From the NCBI GenBank assembly GCA_945946665.1, contig CAMEWO010000005.1, positions 38,299-102,298 on the forward strand: 64,000 bases of DNA, in the 5' to 3' direction. Positions 18,041 through 25,928 of the stretch are shown in pieces. Under the pieces are notes generated by a model. It did not search any database. It saw nothing but the letters and a program-made list of their open reading frames with translations, and was not told where the DNA came from. Source of the stretch: an uncultured Eubacterium sp. Lineage in GTDB: Bacteria; Bacillota; Clostridia; Lachnospirales; Lachnospiraceae. The translations under genes were made by a program, and so were the position numbers. Numbering within the stretch: position 1 is the first letter of the stretch; each line of letters begins with the position of its first letter.

Positions 18041-18820
18041 TTATTGGTTAATCTTCTGTGCCAGAACACGCTGCCTGAACTCAGTTGGAGTCATTCCTTC
18101 TGCCTTCTTAAATATTTTCGAAAAATAATTAGAATCCCTATACCCCACTTCTGTACCAATATCTTTAATATTATACCGCAAATCCATCATTAGCTCTTTT
18201 GCCTTATTAATACGATACTCCATAAGATATGTTGTAAAGCTCTTATCAAAACACTGCCTGAATATCTTACAGAAATATGCCTCTGAATAATTAAACAGCT
18301 CTGCTACATCCTGAATACCTAATTCTTCTTTATAATGTTTTTCTATATATTTCTTTATCTCGTCCGCAATTAATACAAGCTTTCCATTAGCATTATCATT
18401 ATATGAATGTTCAGGTTCTTCTGGTATCACTTTCTGTTCACCATCAAGGATTCGTACTGCTTCATATAATGCATTGGCAAGCTCTTCGTCATTGCAAGGT
18501 TTAAGCAGATAATCCAATGCCTTAACCCGGATAGCTCCTTTAGCATACAGGAATTCATCAAATGCTGTGATAAATACTATGCAACACCGGTTATTTTTCT
18601 CCCGAATCTGTTCAGCCGCTTCAATTCCGTTAATTCCAGGCATCTCTATATCAAGCAGTGCTATATCACACCTTTTTTCTTCATATACCGATACAGCCTC
18701 TCTTCCATTCTCAGCCTGGAATATTTCAAATTGCCCCGGAAACACATTGTTTATCTTTTTTGAAATAACCATTCTTTCAATTGGTTCATCATCCGCAATC
18801 AAAATTCTATACATCTTCAT
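18041..18820 (-). CDS. Response regulator, REC plus AraC-type DNA-binding domain
   Basis: 259 residues. Receiver domain at residues ~3-120 with acidic D-D-E, phospho-acceptor Asp in L-L-D-I-E-M-P, Thr in F-I-T-A-F and Lys in L-L-K-P. Two AraC-type helix-turn-helix motifs fill residues ~155-255 (F-N-Y-S-E-A-Y-F-C-K-I-F and V-G-Y-R-D-S-N-Y-F-S-K-I-F). This YesN-like design pairs with LytS/YesM-like kinases, and the kinase gene is directly upstream: its TGA overlaps this ATG by one base (TGATG). It probably activates the TRAP and uxu genes around it (inference from context). Confidence 0.92.
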   Translation of the reverse strand: MKMYRILIADDEPIERMVISKKINNVFPGQFEIFQAENGREAVSVYEEKRCDIALLDIEMPGINGIEAAEQIREKNNRCCIVFITAFDEFLYAKGAIRVKALDYLLKPCNDEELANALYEAVRILDGEQKVIPEEPEHSYNDNANGKLVLIADEIKKYIEKHYKEELGIQDVAELFNYSEAYFCKIFRQCFDKSFTTYLMEYRINKAKELMMDLRYNIKDIGTEVGYRDSNYFSKIFKKAEGMTPTEFRQRVLAQKINQ

Positions 18821-20295
18821 CACCTGTTATTAGGAATAATAATTCCTATAATCGTTCCCATATTTTCCTTACTGTAAATAGTCATACTACCTCTCCACAT
18901 AGTTGACTTGATTCGCTTGTATATATTCCCTACACCAATACCGTTGAAATCGTCTGTCTCCAAAGCTTTTCGCATTGTTTCCAATTGTTTTCCTGGCATA
19001 CCTATACCATTATCTCCAACTATAATATGAAGATTATTATTTACCCACTTAACACATACTTTAACCCATCCACCTTCTTCTTTTTTTGCCAGTCCATGAA
19101 TAATTGAATTCTCAATTAATGGCTGCAAAAGATATGATGGTACAATAACCTCAGCAGCATTCACACGGATATCTTCCTGATATTCTATTCTGCTTCCAAA
19201 ACGCATCTGCTGCAGGTACATATAATCCTGTGCTATCTTCAACTCCTGTGTCAGGGCAACCTTGTGCTCAACAGTTTTTAAATTATAACGGAATAACGCA
19301 CTTAGTGAGCATATCATCTTCTCCGTTGTTGGTGCATCCTCCAGATTTGCCATACCAGATATTACATTTAGTGTATTAAATAAAAAGTGGGGATTAATCT
19401 GATTTCTAAGCAAATCTGTCTGAGCTTGTAAAAGCTGTCTTTCCATCTCACTGTTCTTCATTGCTTCTGCATACAATAATTCTTCCGTATGCCTTCTGTC
19501 TTCCAGTGCCATGATTCTTTCTTTAGTTGCATATTTCATTGAGTTAAATACAGATGTAAGTTCACCAACTTCATCCTGATTTGCAACAACCACATCTTCA
19601 CTGGAAAAATCATTCATTGCAATTTTTTTCGAAGCATCAGCCAATCTTATAATTGGATTGACAATTGTATTAACCATCATCTTTGACAACGTAATAATCG
19701 AAAGAATCAGCAAAATGTTAATAAGTATGATTACAATTGATAATACAACATGCCTTGGCAGATTACTCTGAAACGTCTCATCTCCACTATCAATTGTAAG
19801 TAATACTAATTTATCTGCATAGTCCTGAATATAAGAAAATTCATCATATATCTTATATTGGGTTCTAATATATTCACTGTCATATACATCCGTTTCCATT
19901 AATCTGCTTATATTATTCTCATATACACTATAAGCATTCTTTATAGACCAGGTCAGAGCATATCTTTCCTCTCCAATCTGATTATAATCAAATGGAATCT
20001 CATCTAAACATTCCTTCGTGTCTGACATAGCTTCAGTCAGACTTAAAAGATTACTACTATTCTTAGTTCTCGCATAATTACGAAACGCTGTCTTCTCATT
20101 CTCTAAACAATCTACAAGATGCATTGTTATTGAGTCGTCATTTAGAATCTTGCTGAAATCGTACAGATATTCCTTGGCTATAGTCACATCCAATGTTAAA
20201 GACAAAAGAATACTGACAAATATTAAAATGAAATATACTTTTATCTTGTCTTTAATTTTATTACTGAGCCAAAAATCCTTGAATTTACGTTTCAT
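18820..20295 (-). CDS. Sensor histidine kinase (YesM/LytS type)
   Basis: 491 residues. Two membrane helices (about residues 18-40 and 183-205) enclose a ~140-residue external sensor. A HAMP-like segment follows, then a coiled coil, then the phosphorylation motif Q-I-N-P-H-F-L-F-N-T-L-N and a GHKL ATPase with L-I-E-N-S-I-I-H-G and G-D-N-G-I-G-M. The partner regulator follows with a one-base overlap. The ribosome site GGGGTG sits right after the U-tract of the terminator that ends the ycxB transcript, so translation of this gene depends on readthrough or on a promoter inside the upstream gene. Confidence 0.93.
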   Translation of the reverse strand: MKRKFKDFWLSNKIKDKIKVYFILIFVSILLSLTLDVTIAKEYLYDFSKILNDDSITMHLVDCLENEKTAFRNYARTKNSSNLLSLTEAMSDTKECLDEIPFDYNQIGEERYALTWSIKNAYSVYENNISRLMETDVYDSEYIRTQYKIYDEFSYIQDYADKLVLLTIDSGDETFQSNLPRHVVLSIVIILINILLILSIITLSKMMVNTIVNPIIRLADASKKIAMNDFSSEDVVVANQDEVGELTSVFNSMKYATKERIMALEDRRHTEELLYAEAMKNSEMERQLLQAQTDLLRNQINPHFLFNTLNVISGMANLEDAPTTEKMICSLSALFRYNLKTVEHKVALTQELKIAQDYMYLQQMRFGSRIEYQEDIRVNAAEVIVPSYLLQPLIENSIIHGLAKKEEGGWVKVCVKWVNNNLHIIVGDNGIGMPGKQLETMRKALETDDFNGIGVGNIYKRIKSTMWRGSMTIYSKENMGTIIGIIIPNNR

Positions 20296-20303
20296 AACAC
20301 CCC

Positions 20304-20349
20304 AAAAAATAAGGAGCTGTCATAATGCGTATTGCAAAAAGACAGCCCC
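20304..20349 (-). terminator. Terminator between YcxB-like gene and kinase
   Basis: GGGGCTGTC (20349-20341) pairs with GACAGCTCC (20321-20313) with one G-U, followed by TTATTTTTTGGGG. Probably partial, since it separates the transporter genes from the regulatory and catabolic genes of one locus. Confidence 0.75.
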
Positions 20350-20353
20350 GACT

Positions 20354-20827
20354 TTATTTACCAGCAATCTTCTGCTCTATGAAATTAACAAATGTCTCCT
20401 CTTGCTCTCCGAGGCTTCGTTTTGTTAACATATAGCATCGTTTTTGCCCAACCACAAGCATAATTATATTAGATTTCCTGATTATTCTTGAAACCTTATC
20501 ATATGAAACATCCTCAAACTTATCATCTGTCTGAACATGTATATATTTTTCAAAGAAAGACAACTCCAGGTTCTTTGGAAGTCCTTCTAGCTGTCTGCAA
20601 GCATAACCATATGTACCAAGTGGCTGGAAAACAGGAAATATCATGCATAACCCTATTAGTATTATACGGACAATCCATGTAGCATGGTCAAAAAATCGAA
20701 ATGCCAGCAAAAACATCGCAACTGCAAATACAATATTACACACACCTAAAAATGAATGATAAGTTGTATACATTGATAATTTCCACAAATCTGATGCTTT
20801 TACATCACATTTAAATTTAAAAACCAT
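20354..20827 (-). CDS. YcxB-like membrane protein
   Basis: 157 residues. Two adjacent hydrophobic helices at about residues 28-66 are followed by a cytoplasmic segment of strand-rich sequence with S-Y-D-K-V-S-R-I and the ending F-V-N-F-I-E-Q-K, the usual YcxB-like C-terminus. The family has no established function. Here it is 22 bp after dctM and before the kinase. AGGAG precedes the ATG by about 8 bases. A link to signalling or transport is only positional. Confidence 0.7.
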   Translation of the reverse strand: MVFKFKCDVKASDLWKLSMYTTYHSFLGVCNIVFAVAMFLLAFRFFDHATWIVRIILIGLCMIFPVFQPLGTYGYACRQLEGLPKNLELSFFEKYIHVQTDDKFEDVSYDKVSRIIRKSNIIMLVVGQKRCYMLTKRSLGEQEETFVNFIEQKIAGK

Positions 20828-20848
20828 TATTATAACTCCTAAATATTA

Positions 20849-22144
20849 TCATTTTGCAAAAAGATTAGGTAAGAACATACTAATCTGAGGTACGAATGTA
20901 ATCAGTAATAATACAGCAATCATGCAAAGATAGAATGGCAACGTTGCCTTAACTACTCTTTCCATCTTACACTTACCAACCGCAGAACCGATAAATAATA
21001 CGGATCCAACAGGAGGTGTAAGAAGGCCAATACCACAGTTAAGAATCATCATGACACCAAACTGGATTGGGTCAATACCAATACTCTTAGCAATAGGAAG
21101 AAGGATAGGTGTAGCAATAAGAATAATTGGAGCCATATCCATAATACATCCTAAAACAAGTAAAATTAAGTTTAATAAAAGTGCAATTAATATTGGATTG
21201 CTTGTTAATCCAATAATGAGATTAGCTGCCTTATCTGGTACATGAAGATATGTTAAGCAATATCCGAATACACTTGATGTAGCAATAAGGATAAGTACGA
21301 TTGATAATGTATCGATACACTGATCAATAACTTTCCAGACACCCTTCCATGTTAATCCCTTGTAAATAAATACACTGACAATCAAGCTGTAGATAACTGC
21401 AATGGCTGCTGACTCAGTTGCTGTAAACCAACCACCTACTACACCGACTACTACAATAATAATAGCTGCCAATGCCCAGAAAGAAACTGCAAACTGCTTC
21501 AACAGATTCATAAAACTGAACTTCTCTCCCTTAGGATAATGTCTTCTCTTAGAGATGATATATGAACCAATCATTAATGAAAGAGCAAGCAATGCACCTG
21601 GAATATATCCTGCAAGGAACAGACTTCCAACAGATATACCACCTGCTGACATAGCATATATAACCATGTTATGGCTAGGTGGAACTAAAAGTCCCTCACA
21701 TGAAGATGTGATTGTAACAGCTGTTGAGAAATCATCATCATATCCCTGATCAACCATCATAGGAATTAAGATTGTACCAAGTGATGCTGTATCAGCAGCA
21801 GCTGATCCAGAGATTCCACCAAAGAAGTATGAAGCAACAATGTTAACCATTGCCATACCACCAGTCATCCATCCAACACATGCGTTAGCAAGATCAATCA
21901 GTTTAGATGATATACCACCGGAGCCCATCAGACATCCCATGGTAATAAAGAATGGAACCGCCATCAAACTGAATGAACTAATACCTTTTACCATATACTG
22001 ACAAAGAATATTAAAGTTAATCCCCTGATATGCTAAACATAAAAGTGAAGATATAGCAACTGCATACGCAATTGGAAATCTTAAAAAAATCATTATAAGG
22101 AAAGAAACAAGTAAAATAATAATGGCTGTTGTTTGTGTTGTCAT
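20849..22144 (-). CDS. dctM: TRAP transporter large permease
   Basis: 431 residues with about twelve hydrophobic helices. This is the ion-coupled channel subunit of a tripartite ATP-independent periplasmic transporter. Motifs: F-L-I-M-I-F-L-R-F-P-I-A-Y-A near the start, G-S-A-A-A-D-T-A-S-L-G, P-P-S-H-N, T-A-T-E-S-A-A-I-A-V and N-x-G-I-G-L-L-T-P-P-V-G. The ATG overlaps the dctQ stop by four bases (ATGA) with AGGAG upstream, so the two permeases are coupled. Substrate is inferred as a hexuronate or oligouronide from the uxu genes. Confidence 0.95.
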   Translation of the reverse strand: MTTQTTAIIILLVSFLIMIFLRFPIAYAVAISSLLCLAYQGINFNILCQYMVKGISSFSLMAVPFFITMGCLMGSGGISSKLIDLANACVGWMTGGMAMVNIVASYFFGGISGSAAADTASLGTILIPMMVDQGYDDDFSTAVTITSSCEGLLVPPSHNMVIYAMSAGGISVGSLFLAGYIPGALLALSLMIGSYIISKRRHYPKGEKFSFMNLLKQFAVSFWALAAIIIVVVGVVGGWFTATESAAIAVIYSLIVSVFIYKGLTWKGVWKVIDQCIDTLSIVLILIATSSVFGYCLTYLHVPDKAANLIIGLTSNPILIALLLNLILLVLGCIMDMAPIILIATPILLPIAKSIGIDPIQFGVMMILNCGIGLLTPPVGSVLFIGSAVGKCKMERVVKATLPFYLCMIAVLLLITFVPQISMFLPNLFAK

Positions 22145-22677
22145 GCGCTTACTCCTCCTTTCTCCTCTTTAGACCAGAATGCTTTAATATGATTGTATAT
22201 AGCCTCAAGCTCGAATACAACCATGGCAACACCTGCAAGTGGAATAGGAAGATACATCCAGAACTTTGATACGCTAGGCATACTTACATATCTTGCCTTA
22301 ACACCAATCAGAGATGCATATTTCCAACCATACTTAATCATAACAAATGCTAATGCTAATACCGCAATATCAGATACGATATCTAATACTTTTAAAACTA
22401 CTGTTGGTAAGTATCTGTCAAAAGCTGTCATACGGATATGTGCATTTCTACGAATTGCTAAAGCCGCTGATAATACGGCCATATATGACATACATGAAAG
22501 AACTACCTCCTCACTCCATGCAGGATCCGGAATAAATGGTACATATCTTCCTAATACACAGAATGAGGTAATAAGAATATCGACTATCAAAAGTATTTTA
22601 CAAATAAATAAAACAATCTTGTATGTAACATCATAAACCGGTTTTATTCTATCTATTTTTGAAAATATTGATGGCAT
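22141..22677 (-). CDS. dctQ: TRAP transporter small permease
   Basis: 178 residues with four hydrophobic helices, the DctQ layout. W-S-E-E-V at about residue 59 and the following R-R-N-A-H-I-R motif near 83 are typical of the family. GGGAGG lies six bases before the ATG. It forms a heterodimer with DctM in the membrane and receives substrate from the DctP lipoprotein encoded upstream. A terminator hairpin lies between dctP and this gene, so the binding protein is likely made in excess. Confidence 0.92.
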   Translation of the reverse strand: MPSIFSKIDRIKPVYDVTYKIVLFICKILLIVDILITSFCVLGRYVPFIPDPAWSEEVVLSCMSYMAVLSAALAIRRNAHIRMTAFDRYLPTVVLKVLDIVSDIAVLALAFVMIKYGWKYASLIGVKARYVSMPSVSKFWMYLPIPLAGVAMVVFELEAIYNHIKAFWSKEEKGGVSA

Positions 22678-22700
22678 ACTCTACCTCCCATCTTACTATT

Positions 22701-22735
22701 GAAAAATAGCGCGGGGAAGACGCTCTTCCCCACGC
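22701..22735 (-). terminator. Attenuating hairpin between dctP and dctQ
   Basis: GCGTGGGGAAGA and TCTTCCCCGCGC form a 12-bp stem with one G-U and the loop GCG, followed by TATTTTTC on the minus strand. Leaky termination here would set the ratio of binding protein to permease. Confidence 0.75.
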
Positions 22736-22768
22736 CTTGACAAAGTACCTATGTAACTCTGTAAGATC

Positions 22769-23812
22769 TTACTTCATGTTTACAATCTTATTGTATAAGT
22801 CTTCCTGACCCTTGATATTCTTTTCAACAACGCTCTTTACTGCGTTCTGCCATGGAGTCTTATCCTTAACTTCGATAATATTGCATCCAGCAGCCTTTAA
22901 CTCTGCAAGAACCTTATCTTCCTTATCCTGTGAAATACTTCTGTTGTACTTAGAAGCTTCCTCACCAGCCTTAGTGATTGCATCCTGCTGCTCCTTAGAT
23001 AACTTGTTCCAAGCCTCATCTGTGATGATAACCTGTACAGCACCTAATGTGTGACCATCAAGAATCATAGTGTTAGCTACTTCTGGGAATGCATTAGACT
23101 TGTAGTTAGCGATTGGCTGCTCAGCGGCATCAACTACACCTGTCTGTAATGCTGAATAAAGCTCACCGAATGAAACAACTGTTGGAGAAGCGCCAAGGCC
23201 TTCAACAAGTCCGTTCATAACTGGGTCATTAGAAACACGAATCTTCATACCCTTAAGGTCTTCAATTCCCTTAATGTTCTTGCTTGTGAAGAAATGACGG
23301 AAACCTTCCTCAGCGTAGAAAAGACCTCTTACACCTGTACCATTCTGAGATGGCTCAAGAAGGAATTCTTTAGCAAGATCAGATGTAGCGAATTTCCAGA
23401 AATGATCTCTTGATACGAATGTGTATGGAAGAGAAAGTAACATTGACTTCTGTCCACCGTAGCTTGTAAGAGCGAAAGCTGAGATACGTGACATATCAAT
23501 TGTTGAACCAGGAGCAAGCATTGTATCAAGTACGTCGTTCTCTGATCCAAGTACACCAGCTGCCTGTAAATCAATAACCACTGAACCATTAGAATATTCT
23601 TTTACCTTATCAGCAAAATACTTATCTGTCATACCTACAATAGTATCAAGTGGATTAACCTCTGCCATAACAAGTGTTACTGTTCCGCCTGAAGGATTAT
23701 TAGATGCTCCTCCGTTACCAGCACCTGCATTGTCTGCTTTAGCTCCGCCACAGCCCACGCACGAAACAACCATGGCTACACAGCATAAAAGTGATAAAAG
23801 TTTTTTTCTCAT
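22769..23812 (-). CDS. dctP: TRAP solute-binding lipoprotein
   Basis: 347 residues. A lipoprotein signal is clear: M-R-K-K, a hydrophobic stretch, then S-C-V-G-C with the lipid-modified cysteine at residue 21, and a Gly/Asn/Ser-rich linker. The DctP domain carries M-K-I-R-V-S-N-D as the carboxylate-binding motif, followed by G-A-S-P-T-V-V-S-F-G-E-L-Y-S-A-L-Q and V-V-D-A-A-E-Q, so the ligand is a carboxylic acid, most likely a uronate. GGAGGG precedes the ATG. First gene of the locus, downstream of a short dyad (23836-23850). Confidence 0.95.
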   Translation of the reverse strand: MRKKLLSLLCCVAMVVSCVGCGGAKADNAGAGNGGASNNPSGGTVTLVMAEVNPLDTIVGMTDKYFADKVKEYSNGSVVIDLQAAGVLGSENDVLDTMLAPGSTIDMSRISAFALTSYGGQKSMLLSLPYTFVSRDHFWKFATSDLAKEFLLEPSQNGTGVRGLFYAEEGFRHFFTSKNIKGIEDLKGMKIRVSNDPVMNGLVEGLGASPTVVSFGELYSALQTGVVDAAEQPIANYKSNAFPEVANTMILDGHTLGAVQVIITDEAWNKLSKEQQDAITKAGEEASKYNRSISQDKEDKVLAELKAAGCNIIEVKDKTPWQNAVKSVVEKNIKGQEDLYNKIVNMK

Positions 23813-23835
23813 TTGAATGTCCCTCCTATAATTTA

Positions 23836-23866
23836 GTACCTGCCTGGTACCTTTTTAATGATTATA
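23836..23866 (-). promoter_or_regulatory. -10 element and GTACC/GGTAC dyad before dctP
   Basis: On the minus strand TATAAT is at 23866-23861 without a convincing -35, as expected for an activated promoter. GTACC-TGCCT-GGTAC (23836-23850) is a perfect 5-5-5 dyad between that -10 and the ribosome site. It may be the site of a uronate-responsive repressor or of the local AraC-type regulator. Confidence 0.45.
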
Positions 23867-24009
23867 CTATACAAATTTAATAATTAATACAGGATTATTT
23901 TATCATTTATAGTAAATATTTCATAATTTTATGTATATTATAACATTTCATTCATATTATTAAATTTATCTGCATATATGATTATAGGGGATGCACACTT
24001 GCCTATACT

Positions 24010-25785
24010 TTACTTCCACTCAGAGATTACAAACTGGATAGAACGGGTTCCGTTGAATTCGTTGATGTCAGGATAATACACTATTCCAATCTTCTGTCCC
24101 GTTACCGGTATCTCATCTATAGATGAATTAAACTTAATTCCTTTGAATATGTTACCCTGCCCGTCTTCTAACGTCAACTGCAGTACATTGTTATTCTTTC
24201 CCACAATCCTTGCATTCTTAACAAGCAGGTCTCTGTCAGCAAATACAGGTTTCTCGTTGCCTTTGCCAAATGGTTCAAGACTGTTAATCTGCTGGATAAG
24301 ATTGAAATTCACATATCCTAAAGGCATAGGTACATCAATCCATCTAACAGGAATGAAAGTCTCATCTGGAAGGTTCATGTTGTCATTAATAGTTTTTCTG
24401 AATTCATCTATCCTGTCTTTTTCCAGGGAAAGACCGGCTGCCATAGGATGTCCACCGAATTTAGTCAGAAGATGCCTTACCCTGTTAAGCTCCTCTGCCA
24501 TATTGTACCCTTCAATTGAACGTCCTGAACCTTTTGCCCCATCTGATGAATCTGTTATTACAAATGTTGGTCTGTAATATCGTTCCTTAACTCTCGAAGC
24601 AATTAACCCTGCTATACTCTCATGGCAATCTGGAAGATACACAACCAGAACCTTATCATTAAGAAGACTGGAATTCTCTATAAGATTAACAGCTTCATCA
24701 AATCCTTTTTCTGTAATGTCCTTTCTCTCATCATTAAGTGCTTTAAGTTCCTGAGACAGTCTTACTGCTTCATCCCCTGACTGGGTATTAAGAAGGTCAA
24801 CTGCTTTTCTTGCGGTGTCCAGCCTTCCTGAAGCATTAAGACAGGGACCGATAATAAACCCTATATGATAAGAAGAAAGCTTGCTAAGGTCCACCTGACA
24901 CACTTCTGCCAGGGCTCTAATCCCCAGATTGTCAGTATCAGCCATGGTGGACAAACCATATTTTACAATCTGCCTGTTTTCATCAAGCAAATCTACAATA
25001 TCCCCTACAGTAGCTATAGCCGCCAGCTGACGCAACTCATCAAGAAGCCTTTTCTTCCCATCTGACAGGCGGTTGTGGAAATTGCAGTCTGTATCGTCTT
25101 TACTGAATTCGAAATCTGGGTATTCAATACGCATAAACAGCATTCTTATCAGCTGGTAAGCAACACCTGCACCACACATATATTTAAATGGATACTGGCA
25201 GTCTTCCTGGTTCGCATCCACCACTGCATCTGCTGGTGGAATCAGAAAATGCTTTGTAACGCCATCATCCATCAGTTCAAATGGAATTGAATGATGGTCT
25301 GTGACAATTATAGTAAGCCCTTTATCTTTTCCGTAAGCCACCTGTTCCATGGCTGAGATTCCGTTATCACAGGTCAGAATGGTATCTATTCCAGCATCTA
25401 TTGCTTCATCAATTATATTAATGTTAATTCCATATCCGTCTGCCACTCTCTCCGGCACACGGTAATCTGCCTGGGCTCCGGCTGCTTTAAGTCCTTTAAG
25501 GAGAATAGTTGTGGAGCAGACACCATCAATATCATAATCACCTACGATACGTATTTTTCTGCCATCTTTGATTTTCTTTGCAAGAATATCCACAGCCTTG
25601 ACAGAATCCTTAAGCAGTGCAGGATTGTGTATTGAGTCCGTTGTCTTATTAAAATACATGTCAAAATCCTGCTCTGTCTCATTGCCACGGTTTCTTGCAA
25701 TTCTTGCAACTACCTGGTCTACACCGAATCTGTCTCCTATGGCTTTAAAGTCCGCTTTCTTGCCATATACCATCCATTTGCTCAT
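24010..25785 (-). CDS. recJ: Single-strand DNA exonuclease RecJ
   Basis: 591 residues. RecJ degrades 5'-ended single strands in recombination and repair. DHH phosphoesterase motifs: V-G-D-Y-D-I-D-G-V near residue 81, C-D-N-G-I-S, T-D-H-H, G-P-C-L-N-A-S-G-R-L-D, and the DHHA1 motif G-G-H-P-M-A-A-G near 444, followed by an OB-like C-terminal domain. GGAGA lies close before the ATG. It is separated from secDF upstream by a strong terminator and has ~190 bp of AT-rich DNA behind it. Confidence 0.95.
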   Translation of the reverse strand: MSKWMVYGKKADFKAIGDRFGVDQVVARIARNRGNETEQDFDMYFNKTTDSIHNPALLKDSVKAVDILAKKIKDGRKIRIVGDYDIDGVCSTTILLKGLKAAGAQADYRVPERVADGYGININIIDEAIDAGIDTILTCDNGISAMEQVAYGKDKGLTIIVTDHHSIPFELMDDGVTKHFLIPPADAVVDANQEDCQYPFKYMCGAGVAYQLIRMLFMRIEYPDFEFSKDDTDCNFHNRLSDGKKRLLDELRQLAAIATVGDIVDLLDENRQIVKYGLSTMADTDNLGIRALAEVCQVDLSKLSSYHIGFIIGPCLNASGRLDTARKAVDLLNTQSGDEAVRLSQELKALNDERKDITEKGFDEAVNLIENSSLLNDKVLVVYLPDCHESIAGLIASRVKERYYRPTFVITDSSDGAKGSGRSIEGYNMAEELNRVRHLLTKFGGHPMAAGLSLEKDRIDEFRKTINDNMNLPDETFIPVRWIDVPMPLGYVNFNLIQQINSLEPFGKGNEKPVFADRDLLVKNARIVGKNNNVLQLTLEDGQGNIFKGIKFNSSIDEIPVTGQKIGIVYYPDINEFNGTRSIQFVISEWK

Positions 25786-25876
25786 ATTATCTCCATTTCT
25801 TATGATGTCTGTTTATAATTCCAATTAAATTTCCGCACCCGAATCCAGATTACCCGATTCCGCACGGAAGTAGCCC

Positions 25877-25910
25877 GAAAAAAAAGGCGCACATTTTCAG
25901 TGCGCCTTTA
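25877..25910 (-). terminator. Terminator after secDF
   Basis: AAAGGCGCAC and GTGCGCCTTT pair around a seven-base loop, followed by TTTTTTTT on the minus strand. It closes the SCIFF-secDF unit 19 bp past the stop. Confidence 0.9.
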
Positions 25911-25928
25911 ATCCATAATACCCTTCTA

